From Acinetobacter brisouisimilis (GTDB lineage Bacteria > Pseudomonadota > Gammaproteobacteria > Pseudomonadales > Moraxellaceae): a stretch of 64,000 nucleotides of DNA. The notes under the pieces were generated by a model that made no database searches, was not told the origin of the DNA, and was given only the letters and a program-made list of their open reading frames with translations. Both the position numbers and the translations under genes were made by a program. Position 1 is the first letter of the stretch. Every line of letters begins with the position of its first letter. Location of the stretch: NCBI RefSeq assembly GCF_000368265.1, contig NZ_KB851219.1:1978484-2042483 (forward strand). The letters are read 5' to 3'. Below are positions 52,021 through 60,546 of this stretch, one piece after another.

Positions 52021-52899
52021 TTTTACTTCAAACTCTGCCTCAGCAGGATCAAAGCGCCACGTCCGAACAATACGTAGCTCAGAAATATCTTTCATACTGG
52101 CATCAAAACGCCCGAAAGGCGCACCACGGCGTACAGAACTCTTTGCTGCCTCATCTAAAACAGCATGCCCAGAGCTTTGCAATAAGTGAATTGCACGCAC
52201 CCCACCCTCACTGTTGAGAATCACCATGAGGCAAACCTCACCCGACCAGTGCTGTTGTTTTGCCTGTTCTGGGTAATAACGGTTGCCATACAATTCAACT
52301 TTTTCACGAAATTTATTTAAGTATGCAGCAGACGCATCACGCTTTGCCTGAATACCGTCGACTGTCTTAATTTTTTGCTGGCGGCTAAAATCCTGCTGAC
52401 GTTGCAAATATTGTGCTTCCAGGCTGGCAACCATCGCGGCCTTAGCTTGATACTGGCTTTGTAATTCATCCATGGCTTTTTTACGGTGCTGATCCTCACT
52501 TTGCTTTTGCCAGCTCAAGACCGTCATCAGTACTTTTTCTTCAAATTTTAACTCGCGCTGCTGCTTCACCATTTCTAGTTGTTGTAATTGCTGATCTCCT
52601 GCCGATTGAGACTCATCTGCTGGAGCAAGATTGGTTGACGTACGGTGTTTTTGTCGAAAAATGCCTGAACCTTGTTGATCGGCCTGTGCAATAAAGTCTG
52701 CTTTTTCAACAGCCTCTTTGCTTGGTCGAATCGTCACGGCAATTTCCTGATGCAAAGACTGATCGGCTTGCGGCATGGCAAAACGTATGCACAGCAAAAC
52801 CAAATGCAGTAGCAACGCTGAAATGGCTGCCACCATAAATACTGAATCTTGCCACCAAGACAGTGTTATTTTTTGCTGAATCGAGTGTTGCTTTGTCAT
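52018..52899 (-). CDS. TonB-like energy transducer family protein
   Basis: The 293-residue protein has one N-terminal transmembrane helix (about residues 20-40, AAISALLLHLVLLCIRF), a long Gln/Lys-rich coiled-coil periplasmic segment (about 100-200), and a TonB C-terminal domain (WSGEVCLMVILNSEGGVRAI, LDEAAKSSVRRGAPFGRF, VRTWRF). It may couple proton-motive force to an outer-membrane receptor or help envelope integrity like TolA. No ExbB/ExbD genes are adjacent. The frame extends far upstream antisense to the next gene, but the ATG at 52899 gives the membrane-anchor start. Confidence 0.88.
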   Translation of the reverse strand: MTKQHSIQQKITLSWWQDSVFMVAAISALLLHLVLLCIRFAMPQADQSLHQEIAVTIRPSKEAVEKADFIAQADQQGSGIFRQKHRTSTNLAPADESQSAGDQQLQQLEMVKQQRELKFEEKVLMTVLSWQKQSEDQHRKKAMDELQSQYQAKAAMVASLEAQYLQRQQDFSRQQKIKTVDGIQAKRDASAAYLNKFREKVELYGNRYYPEQAKQQHWSGEVCLMVILNSEGGVRAIHLLQSSGHAVLDEAAKSSVRRGAPFGRFDASMKDISELRIVRTWRFDPAEAEFEVK

Positions 52900-53107
52900 A
52901 ACATTAAAACGACCAAACTTGCCAAAAATACACGTAACATATAAATATGCGATTTTTTTAGAGAAAAATGCAGTTTTATACTCTTTTTTGCACAAAAACA
53001 TCAAATGTTCATTTTGCAATGAACGAGTATAAAAAATAGATGTGAATTTTTCATCTAATTCAATAAGATTGCAACCAGTATAAAAAACTATTTTTTGGAC
53101 CGGATCT

Positions 53108-53764
53108 ATGCAGACGCTAATTTCCAATTTTTCTAAACGTATCCGCGAGGTATACCGTAAGGCTGGGGGATTTATTGAAGAAGAGCGCGAATTTGCATTA
53201 TCACAAGTGTTTTTAAATGCAACCTTCAAACGTTTTGTGACCGATAACGTCAAGATTTTACAGGACTTGCATGCAGACGTGCATGATGATTGGCTACGCC
53301 TGTATGCCACACTAAATGTTAAAGGCTTAGATACTACTCTGTCAGTTGATTTAAAGCTTTTACAAATGGAACTGAACAAAGATACGCAGTTACTCGTATT
53401 TGAGCAAATCAGCCAGACTCAAGTCATTGAAGCCAAATTTAAAAATATTTTACAAAAAATAGGCTTTAAATTTGCCCTGTTTTTTTATCAGAAGGTCTTG
53501 GATAAAGATCCGCTAGGTACGATTTTGCAGCGCTTCAATGTTGTCGAAGTGAAAGATGATTTACTCTATCTTGATCTAAATCGCTGGTTGGGTAAAAACC
53601 CGTCAATTATTGAAACCTTAGCCAAAGTCCATGTCAATCATGCAGTACTGCGTGAAGCAGAACTGGTGGTTTTAGGTAATGTTAATTTGGAAGCACTTTT
53701 TAGAAAAGTTAGCAGCAGTACTGACGACACAGAAACAACACCTGTAAGCAAAACAACCACATAA
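53108..53764 (+). CDS. Uncharacterised protein
   Basis: The 218-residue cytoplasmic-looking protein has no signal peptide. It shows mixed helix and strand: EEEREFALSQVFLNATFKRFV near 24, a VKGLDTTLSVDLKLLQMEL strand pair near 72, and a hydrophobic GFKFALFFYQKVLDKDPLG around 118. The C-terminus is a Ser/Thr-rich tail. It is divergent from the TonB-like gene across about 208 bases and precedes the DUF3108 gene by 93 bases. No family is recognised. Confidence 0.8.
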   Translation: MQTLISNFSKRIREVYRKAGGFIEEEREFALSQVFLNATFKRFVTDNVKILQDLHADVHDDWLRLYATLNVKGLDTTLSVDLKLLQMELNKDTQLLVFEQISQTQVIEAKFKNILQKIGFKFALFFYQKVLDKDPLGTILQRFNVVEVKDDLLYLDLNRWLGKNPSIIETLAKVHVNHAVLREAELVVLGNVNLEALFRKVSSSTDDTETTPVSKTTT

Positions 53765-53857
53765 TGTGATCATAAACATACAAAAAATATGCGATTGATC
53801 CAGTTTTTCAGATTAACTTATATCACCATAAAATATTAAAAGCTCCAGGATATATTT

Positions 53858-54562
53858 ATGCTCAAGCAACAACTTACCTCTTTATCTGCCGTTGTACTTG
53901 CTGGAGCAGCATTGATCTGCTCAAGCCAAGCCATGGCACTCAGTCCATTTAAGGCCACCTATCAATTTTCCTATAATGGTCACAATATGGGTTCTGCAAC
54001 ACGGATCCTTCAACAAAATGGCAATAACTGGACGTATGTCTTTGCAGCAAAAGCAGGTATTTTAGCATCAGCAACCGAAACCAGTAACTTCTCGTTACTG
54101 GATGATCATGTGATTTCCAATAGTTTTACCCGTAATGCTAATTATATTGGGCTGTCAGACTCCTTTAAAATTCATTTTAATCCTGCAGGAAAAACCATTG
54201 CGACCAATCGTAAAGGTAAAGCAAATTCTTTTGCATGGAAATCAGGTGCTTTAGATGAACTCAATGCCGAAGTACAAATTCGTGAAGACTTAAAAAAAAC
54301 GGGGCTGAAAAACAACTATTATATTACCGATGCTAAAGGCGTTGCCCAACGCAAATTTATTAAACTGGGCACGGAAAATCTTGTAACACCTTACGGCACA
54401 TTTAGCACCATTAAAGTCAAACTGGATCATGGAAAAGATGAGCGTAATACCATTTTCTGGTTAGCACCAAAACTGGACTATTTACCAGTCAAAGTCGCAC
54501 ATAATGATGGTCGTAGCTCGTATGGAATTCTGCTCACAGGTTATCAAGGGGCGACCCAATAA
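53858..54562 (+). CDS. DUF3108-domain periplasmic protein
   Basis: The 234-residue protein has a signal peptide (ALICSSQAMA cleavage region near residue 27) and a beta-rich domain: PFKATYQFSYNGHNMGSATR, ILASATETSNFSLLDDHV and LVTPYGTFSTIKVKL, ending IFWLAPKLDYLPVKV. That is the pattern of DUF3108 proteins. The function is unknown; periplasmic location is inferred. It is a single gene ending before the xpt promoter region. Confidence 0.88.
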   Translation: MLKQQLTSLSAVVLAGAALICSSQAMALSPFKATYQFSYNGHNMGSATRILQQNGNNWTYVFAAKAGILASATETSNFSLLDDHVISNSFTRNANYIGLSDSFKIHFNPAGKTIATNRKGKANSFAWKSGALDELNAEVQIREDLKKTGLKNNYYITDAKGVAQRKFIKLGTENLVTPYGTFSTIKVKLDHGKDERNTIFWLAPKLDYLPVKVAHNDGRSSYGILLTGYQGATQ

Positions 54563-54583
54563 CCGCATTTTTGCAATTTTGAC

Positions 54584-54636
54584 TTGCAATTTTTCGGATG
54601 CTTTTTAAAATACGCCTTTGCTTAAAAAAGCATCCG
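54584..54636 (+). promoter_or_regulatory. xpt promoter with overlapping palindrome
   Basis: A -35 TTGCAA (54584-54589), 16-base spacer and -10 TAAAAT (54606-54611) precede xpt. An inverted repeat CGGATGCTTTTT (54595-54606) and AAAAAAGCATCCG (54624-54636) straddles the -10 and start of transcription. It could be an operator for a purine-responsive repressor or a leader hairpin. No T run follows it. Confidence 0.45.
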
Positions 54637-54644
54637 TTCCTTAG

Positions 54645-55232
<588 letters not shown>

Positions 55233-55233
55233 A

Positions 55234-55266
55234 TAAAAAAAGAGCGATTTATTCGCTCTTTTTTTT
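55234..55266. terminator. Rho-independent terminator after xpt
   Basis: An AAAGAGCGA...TCGCTCTTT hairpin with A run and T run lies directly after the xpt stop. Confidence 0.88.
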
Positions 55267-55340
55267 GACCATATGGTGGATTTAAATTGGAATGCTTGCC
55301 CAAAATTGAATCCACTGTTGATTGCTCGGCGCTGAGCGAT

Positions 55341-55940
55341 TTATTGCCCACCCAGCAGCTTGATTGCTACTTCACCCAAACGCTTACCCTGCTCAAAACA
55401 TAAAGCTTTTTCTTCCGCAGTTAAGCCTTGATCATGACGTGCGCCACTGACATGAGTTGCACCATACGGGGTCCCACCCGACTTGGTATTAGACAATGCA
55501 GGATGTGCATTGGTTAATCCCAAAATCATCATGCCATGATGAAACAATGGCGGTAACATGCTCAACAAAGTACTTTCCTGCCCACCATGCATGGAACCCG
55601 ATGATGTAAACACACAGGCAGGTTTGTTATGCAATGCACCACTCAGCCATAAAGTCGTGGTTTGATCCCAAAAATATTTCATTTCACTGGCCATATTACC
55701 AAAACGCGTTGGTGAACCGAGCGCCAAACCAGCACATCCTGCAAGATCATCTAAACTACAGTAAATATCGCCATCTTCAGGAATACTCGGTGCGGCAACT
55801 TCAACTGACGTTGCAAGCTGCGGAACAGTACGAATTTTGGCAGACATCCCGACAGCTTCAATTCCATCGGCAATTAAATGTGCCATTTCTTTGGTTGAAC
55901 CATATTTGCTGTAATAAAGTACTAAAATATAAGCTTGCAT
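55341..55940 (-). CDS. wrbA: NAD(P)H:quinone oxidoreductase WrbA-type flavoprotein
   Basis: WrbA reduces quinones by two electrons with FMN, guarding against semiquinone stress. The 199-residue protein has the flavodoxin-like YYSKYGSTKEMA phosphate loop, LGSPTRFGNMASEMKYFWDQT and the VFTSSGSMHGGQE segment. It converges with xpt and is divergent from yihY, about 100 bases away. Confidence 0.95.
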   Translation of the reverse strand: MQAYILVLYYSKYGSTKEMAHLIADGIEAVGMSAKIRTVPQLATSVEVAAPSIPEDGDIYCSLDDLAGCAGLALGSPTRFGNMASEMKYFWDQTTTLWLSGALHNKPACVFTSSGSMHGGQESTLLSMLPPLFHHGMMILGLTNAHPALSNTKSGGTPYGATHVSGARHDQGLTAEEKALCFEQGKRLGEVAIKLLGGQ

Positions 55941-56015
55941 TAGGTCTGAAAGATAATAAAAAAGAAAACTATAAGGTATTTTGGCAATTTTTTGGTAGCC
56001 TTAGAGGAATAATAA

Positions 56016-56060
56016 ATGCGCATTAAAACAATTAGGTCTAGGTTATGCAAAAACTCATGA
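56016..56060 (+). CDS. Possible 14-residue leader peptide overlapping yihY start
   Basis: A short frame, MRIKTIRSRLCKNS, starts at the ATG at 56016 with AGAGGA seven bases upstream, the best ribosome binding site in this region. It stops at 56058-56060, inside yihY, whose ATG at 56045 is in another frame. This arrangement could couple yihY translation to the short frame. It may also be chance. Confidence 0.3.
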   Translation: MRIKTIRSRLCKNS

Positions 56061-57328
56061 CACGCTTACCATTTTATGAACAAAAATGGTTTCAATTTAT
56101 CTTATTTACGATTATGCGTTTTGAAAATGATCGCTGCCGTGACAAAGCGGCATCGCTCACCTATACAACTTTGTTTGCTGTTGTTCCCATGCTCACGGTT
56201 TTTCTCGTGATCATTTCATCAATTAAAGCACTCGAACCTGCTCGGCAGCAGGTACAACATTTAATTTATAGTAATTTTCTTCCCCGAAGCAGCATTGCCT
56301 TTGACCAAGCCTTTAACTCTTTTGCTGAAAAATCTAGCAATCTGACCACCATTGGTATTCTGTTTTTATTTATGACCTCACTGATGATGCTGACCAGTAT
56401 CGAAGAAGCTTTTAACCGCATTTGGCGAGTCAAGCAGCAACGTGGTGGCATCATTGGTTTTATGCGTTACTGGACAATTATTTCACTTGGGCCAATTCTG
56501 CTTGGCAGTGCTTTTGTGATTTCCTCAACCGTTGCATCACTCAACATTCTCAGTAATAACTTTGTGGGTTATGAAATCGATGGCACTCTTTTTTTAGGAT
56601 TTATATCTTACATACTGATTATACTTGGTTTTTTTATTCTTTACTGGACCATTCCCAATCGCTCCGTACCTATAACAGCAGCAGCAATGGCAGGATTATT
56701 CAGCGGCACTGTATTTCAGTTACTGAAAAGTTTTTTCGGCTTCATGATGGCAAATTTTACCAGTTATGAACTCATTTACGGCGCGTTTGCTGCTGTGCCA
56801 ATTTTCCTGTTATGGATTTATTTATCATGGAATATTGTCTTACTCGGTGTTGAAGTCAGTTTTGCGCTCACCTCATTTAGCACGGGTAATCGCCAGAAAC
56901 GTCATCCTGTCATTATGCTGCTCGACATTTTAGAAATGTTTTACAAGAAGCAAAAACTAGGAGAAACCGTCAACGATAAAGAAGCTTTAAAAATTTTGGG
57001 CCGAGGTGAAATTGGACGCTGGCCTGCTTATGTTGAACTGCTGCAACGTCAACATCTGATTAAACGTATCGATGGTGATGAATACGCACTGATTCGCAAT
57101 CTGTCTCAGGTCGATTTCTGGAGTTTTTACAATGCCTTGCCATTTACCCTTCCACTGCGTCAGGATGTCTGCAATATCCACGATGATGATGAATGGGTAA
57201 AACAACTCGCTCCACTCCTCAATAATGCAGATGATTATTTAAGCAGCCATTTATCAGTACCACTGTCGAGTTTGTTTGAAGCGAATGACACTACAACACA
57301 AATTACCTTGCATAAAAAAACCGAGTGA
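56045..57328 (+). CDS. yihY: YihY/virulence factor BrkB-family membrane protein
   Basis: The 427-residue protein matches the UPF0761/YihY family: AASLTYTTLFAVVPMLTVF, six membrane helices to about residue 290, and MLTSIEEAFNRIWRV. A soluble C-terminal domain of about 130 residues resembles a winged helix (EALKILGRGEIGRWPAYVELLQ). The function is unsettled; the family was once called ribonuclease BN in error. The stop codon lies inside a terminator hairpin at 57314-57344. Confidence 0.93.
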   Translation: MQKLMTRLPFYEQKWFQFILFTIMRFENDRCRDKAASLTYTTLFAVVPMLTVFLVIISSIKALEPARQQVQHLIYSNFLPRSSIAFDQAFNSFAEKSSNLTTIGILFLFMTSLMMLTSIEEAFNRIWRVKQQRGGIIGFMRYWTIISLGPILLGSAFVISSTVASLNILSNNFVGYEIDGTLFLGFISYILIILGFFILYWTIPNRSVPITAAAMAGLFSGTVFQLLKSFFGFMMANFTSYELIYGAFAAVPIFLLWIYLSWNIVLLGVEVSFALTSFSTGNRQKRHPVIMLLDILEMFYKKQKLGETVNDKEALKILGRGEIGRWPAYVELLQRQHLIKRIDGDEYALIRNLSQVDFWSFYNALPFTLPLRQDVCNIHDDDEWVKQLAPLLNNADDYLSSHLSVPLSSLFEANDTTTQITLHKKTE

Positions 57329-57344
57329 TCACACTCGGTTTTTT
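57314..57344. terminator. Bidirectional rho-independent terminator
   Basis: An AAACCGAGTGATCACACTCGGTTT hairpin with A and T runs overlaps the end of yihY and serves the convergent FAH gene. Confidence 0.88.
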
Positions 57345-57357
57345 CAATATACATCAG

Positions 57358-57999
57358 TTAGGCATTAACGAAAGTTTTCCAAACAAAATCCTGAGTCTTA
57401 CCCTTGAGTGTCATCGTAAGCTGATCACCTGCTGTAAGCGCTGCAACGCCCGCAGGTGTACCTGTCATCACCACATCACCTGCTTCAATGGTAAACGCCT
57501 GACTCATGTCACACAGCATTTCCCCAATCGGGAACAATAAAAATGCCGTATCGCCTGACTGGCGAACAGTATCATTCACTTCTAGTGTGTAATGTACATT
57601 TTTCCAATCTTCGATTTCACTGACATCGACCCAATCGGCAAGCACACAAGCACCATCAAATGACTTGGCACGCTCCCACGGCTGACCTTTGTTTTTCAGT
57701 TCTGTTTGCAAATCACGTAAAGTTAAATCCAAACCTAAAGTCACCGCACCAATCGCTTCAAGGGCTTTTACTGGATCAGTTTCCGCCTTTAAAGTCTGAT
57801 CTATACGCAGAGTCAACTCACACTCATGATGACAACTACCAAGCGCCTCATTCCATGAAACTCCATCGTCCAAACCAATCAAACTACTGGCAGGTTTAAT
57901 AAACAGTACTGGGCGATCTGGAACGGCATTACCCAATTCTTTAGCATGATCTGCGTAACTACGGCCGACACAAACGATTTTATTTGGACGATAACTCAT
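57358..57999 (-). CDS. Fumarylacetoacetate hydrolase-family protein
   Basis: The 213-residue protein has the FAH-fold pattern: IVCVGRSYADHAKELGN start, FIKPASSLIG, HHECELTLRI metal-ligand region, SFDGACVLADWV and the VVMTGTPAGVAAL segment. Such enzymes cleave acylpyruvates or decarboxylate oxaloacetate (YcgM-like). It lies 27 bases downstream of the next gene (58524) on the same strand, probably co-transcribed. Confidence 0.93.
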   Translation of the reverse strand: MSYRPNKIVCVGRSYADHAKELGNAVPDRPVLFIKPASSLIGLDDGVSWNEALGSCHHECELTLRIDQTLKAETDPVKALEAIGAVTLGLDLTLRDLQTELKNKGQPWERAKSFDGACVLADWVDVSEIEDWKNVHYTLEVNDTVRQSGDTAFLLFPIGEMLCDMSQAFTIEAGDVVMTGTPAGVAALTAGDQLTMTLKGKTQDFVWKTFVNA

Positions 58000-58026
58000 A
58001 CGACTTCCTTTGCTCTCTTAGTTCGT

Positions 58027-58524
58027 TTATTTTTTAAAGCTATGTTCAAAAAGACGCTGTTCATCAGATTGGGCAAAAGCACGTTTTGGTACAATCACCA
58101 CATTACGGGTTTTAAGTTCCAGCATATACGTTAGTTTACCTTGAGCAAAATTTTGAACTTCACTATACGGATACTGCTGCTTACGCCCACCCGAATATAA
58201 TTCAAAATAATGCTGATATAGATCAATACCCTGCTCACTTCTGGCAGCCTGATATTTGACGAACTGACGTTTAAACAAGGTTGGCAACAACCAATAACGC
58301 ATCGCAATTTGTAAAACTAAAAAGAAAACACCCAGACCGACATAATAACGACCTACACCAGAAAAACCGATGTAAAAGCCATAGACAATAATTCCCAAAC
58401 TAATGAGTGGTGTAAGAAAACGGGTAATTTGTTTTTTACCAAAAGTTGCAAGCCCAAAACCATCTTGTGATTCTTCTAAATTTAGGGCATAACGCAAAGA
58501 TAAGGCAGGTTTCTGATCTGTCAT
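58027..58524 (-). CDS. YcxB-like membrane protein
   Basis: The 165-residue protein has two membrane helices (about residues 38-58 and 62-82, with GIIVYGFYIG and GLGVFFLVLQ). A cytoplasmic C-terminal domain carries FELYSGGRKQQYPYSEVQNF and VVIVPKRAF strands, as in YcxB-like proteins. The ATG at 58524 is preferred to a TTG four codons upstream. The function is unknown. Confidence 0.8.
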   Translation of the reverse strand: MTDQKPALSLRYALNLEESQDGFGLATFGKKQITRFLTPLISLGIIVYGFYIGFSGVGRYYVGLGVFFLVLQIAMRYWLLPTLFKRQFVKYQAARSEQGIDLYQHYFELYSGGRKQQYPYSEVQNFAQGKLTYMLELKTRNVVIVPKRAFAQSDEQRLFEHSFKK

Positions 58525-58721
58525 AACATGCTGCAAATACTCAAGAAAGTATCACTATTAGACCACAATCCCCTCCGCTTTTAAAATCAATCTCTGTGCT
58601 ATTTTGCAACAGCCTCCCGATCATTGCATAAATAGAACATTCAATTGTAAATATGTTATTTAACCATAAATGTAAAACTATACAATAAATCTCAAGCACC
58701 GCATATTTTAGGAATAACCGA

Positions 58722-59384
58722 ATGTCTTTCTTTGCTAAACTTTTTGGTTTAAACAATAAACCTGTCGAATCTTCAACTGAAATCGCAGCTTTATCTTTTT
58801 TAGAAATCATGGAAAAACGCCGCTCAATTTATGCGATTGGTCGTAACCTTAACCAATCTCCTGCCGAAATTGAGCAGCTCATCCAGAATGCCATCAAAGC
58901 CAGCCCATCATCATTTAACTCACAGTCTTCACGTGCTGTGATTTTATTTGGTCAATCCCATGAAAATTTTTGGTCAATCGTATTGGAAACATTGCGTAAA
59001 CTTGTGCCAAATGAGGCTTTTGCTGCCACTCAACAAAAAATTCAAAGCTTTTCTGCAGGCGCAGGCACTGTTTTATTTTATGAAGATCAAAATGTAGTGA
59101 AAGGCTTACAGGAACAATTTACCGCTTATGCTGATAATTTTCCTATTTGGTCAGAGCATTCAACTGCCATTGCCCAATTTGCAGTATGGTCAGCCCTAGC
59201 TGAACAAAATATTGGCGCATCATTACAACACTACAATCCAATTATTGATCAGGAAGTGGCACAAACATTTGCTGTACCTGAACACTGGAAATTACGTGCG
59301 CAATTGGTGTTTGGTTCAATTGAAGCTGAAGCAGGTGAAAAAGCATTTATGGATGATGCTGATCGTTTTAAAACATTTGCATAA
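58722..59384 (+). CDS. Nitroreductase-family protein
   Basis: The 220-residue protein has the nitroreductase fold: EKRRSIYAIG near residue 30, ASPSSFNSQSSRAVIL (FMN-binding), and NIGASLQHYNPIID. AGGAAT precedes the ATG. It has an N-terminal leader of about 28 residues not seen in small members. It reduces nitro or quinone compounds with NAD(P)H; substrate unknown. A bidirectional hairpin separates it from the convergent tRNA-Arg gene. Confidence 0.92.
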   Translation: MSFFAKLFGLNNKPVESSTEIAALSFLEIMEKRRSIYAIGRNLNQSPAEIEQLIQNAIKASPSSFNSQSSRAVILFGQSHENFWSIVLETLRKLVPNEAFAATQQKIQSFSAGAGTVLFYEDQNVVKGLQEQFTAYADNFPIWSEHSTAIAQFAVWSALAEQNIGASLQHYNPIIDQEVAQTFAVPEHWKLRAQLVFGSIEAEAGEKAFMDDADRFKTFA

Positions 59385-59403
59385 ACCACAAATAGCAGGC
59401 ACA

Positions 59404-59430
59404 AAAAAACCGCAATCAATGCGGTTTTTT
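59404..59430. terminator. Bidirectional rho-independent terminator
   Basis: AACCGCAATCAATGCGGTT hairpin with A and T runs between the nitroreductase and tRNA-Arg genes. Confidence 0.85.
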
Positions 59431-59445
59431 CAGTTTTTATCAAGT

Positions 59446-59522
59446 TGGTGCGCTCAGAGAGATTCGAACTCCCGACCCCTTAGTTCGTAGCCAAGTGCTC
59501 TATCCAGCTGAGCTATGAGCGC
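59446..59522 (-). tRNA. tRNA-Arg (anticodon ACG), copy 1
   Basis: The 77-base sequence GCGCTCATAGCTCAGCTGG... has anticodon ACG in GCTACGAAC, TTCGA in the T loop and an encoded CCA. It is identical to the copy at 60106-60182. Confidence 0.97.
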
Positions 59523-59642
59523 ATTGTCTTGATGGATGGGCATTATACGCACTTTTTGCAAAAAACCTAGTCTTTTTTGACAGATTAATGATAAGTGCAT
59601 AGTTATTAAGCAAAACGAGTGATTACTGGCTAAAAATACAAC

Positions 59643-60015
59643 TCAATTAAAAACTTCCCACCACTGATAATTTTTTATCAGCCAGTGCCAACAGCATGGT
59701 CATTTGGACTATCTACATAAGCACAAACCAGATCAAAATCATTCAGACAATATTGCTGCTGCACTCGTCGGGCTTTTTCAGCATAACCACAATCGCCTTG
59801 TTGCAATTCGCCTAATACCCAGCCTGAACTTCGAGTGGGTACAGATCAGGCCTATCCCGACTACTGGCACCACTGCTGTAAATACACATCTAAAGAAGAT
59901 CATCCACGACTACCTGATCACCTTGTTGTTGATGCAATGCGATTTGTTGCTGGACATGTAGCAAATTGGGTAAAACTGTTTGAAAAAATTGCTGTTCCTG
60001 CTGTTCTAGGCTCTA
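59643..60015 (-). pseudogene. Remnant of a HAD-IB family hydrolase gene
   Basis: On the minus strand, coding-like segments appear in successive frames broken by several frameshifts and stops. In order they read LPNLLHVQQQIALHQQQGDQVVV, then a segment LDVYLQQWCQ, then LEVQAG, LGELQQGDCGYAEKARRVQQ, CLNDFDLVCAYVDSPND and, after a shift, LALADK and YQWWEVFN before a stop. This matches the middle and end of HAD-IB phosphatases (motif II SASLxxYLxxW, GxCxxxEK, DSxxD). The N-terminal motif I (DxDxT) is missing. It lies exactly between the two tRNA-Arg copies. Plus-strand frames here are antisense artefacts. Confidence 0.7.
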
Positions 60016-60070
60016 GTTTGTCGATTGGGTAATTTTTATAGGTAACTTATTTTTTATAAATTTCAGGCAT

Positions 60071-60093
60071 AAAAAAACCGCTTTTAAAGCGGT
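60071..60093 (-). terminator. Rho-independent terminator after tRNA-Arg copy 2
   Basis: On the minus strand ACCGCTTTAAAAGCGGT is followed by seven T residues, about 13 bases after the tRNA. Confidence 0.8.
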
Positions 60094-60105
60094 AATTTAT
60101 CAAGT

Positions 60106-60182
60106 TGGTGCGCTCAGAGAGATTCGAACTCCCGACCCCTTAGTTCGTAGCCAAGTGCTCTATCCAGCTGAGCTATGAGCGC
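60106..60182 (-). tRNA. tRNA-Arg (anticodon ACG), copy 2
   Basis: Identical over 77 bases to the copy at 59446-59522, including a short shared flank (TTTATCAAGT on the plus strand). It is transcribed from the tRNA-Ser promoter region upstream or from its own. Confidence 0.97.
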
Positions 60183-60191
60183 GTAAGTAAA

Positions 60192-60281
60192 TGGCGGTGA
60201 GAGAGGGATTCGAACCCTCGATACAGTTACCCGTATGCGTCCTTAGCAGGGACGTGGTTTCAGCCACTCACCCATCTCACC
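60192..60281 (-). tRNA. tRNA-Ser (anticodon GCT)
   Basis: The 90-base minus-strand sequence GGTGAGATGGGTGAGTGGC... has the long variable arm of a serine tRNA, anticodon GCT in CTGCTAAGG, TTCGA in the T loop and an encoded CCA. It precedes tRNA-Arg copy 2 by nine bases. Confidence 0.97.
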
Positions 60282-60294
60282 GTAACAGGACGCA

Positions 60295-60323
60295 ATAATA
60301 CAAACTAAAGCGCAGCTGTTCAA
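60295..60323 (-). promoter_or_regulatory. Predicted promoter of the tRNA-Ser/tRNA-Arg unit
   Basis: On the minus strand -35 TTGAAC (60318-60323), a 17-base spacer and -10 TATTAT (60295-60300), just upstream of tRNA-Ser and divergent from rnr. Confidence 0.6.
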
Positions 60324-60546
60324 GTCAAGATTACTATTTTTTCTATTTTTTTAACTCAATCACCTATTTTTTAAGCGATTTCAAACAACACGCTGATTTT
60401 TTAGGCGACTTTCTTGTTAAAATTGTTTGTACTTAGCTCTGCACGCATAAAAACTGACATTTCAACACATTCTTGCAATGATTTACGTGCAGTCTATTTC
60501 TGCATGACTTATGCTAAACCTATCTGCTGATAAGAAGCTATATAAT

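Noticed and set aside
52900..53379. Long N-terminal extension of the TonB-like gene
   Set aside because: It is antisense to the well-supported gene at 53108-53764 and would hide the membrane anchor start.
59704..60032. Plus-strand frames between the tRNA-Arg copies
   Set aside because: The coding-like signal with HAD-IB motifs is on the minus strand; the plus frames are its antisense.
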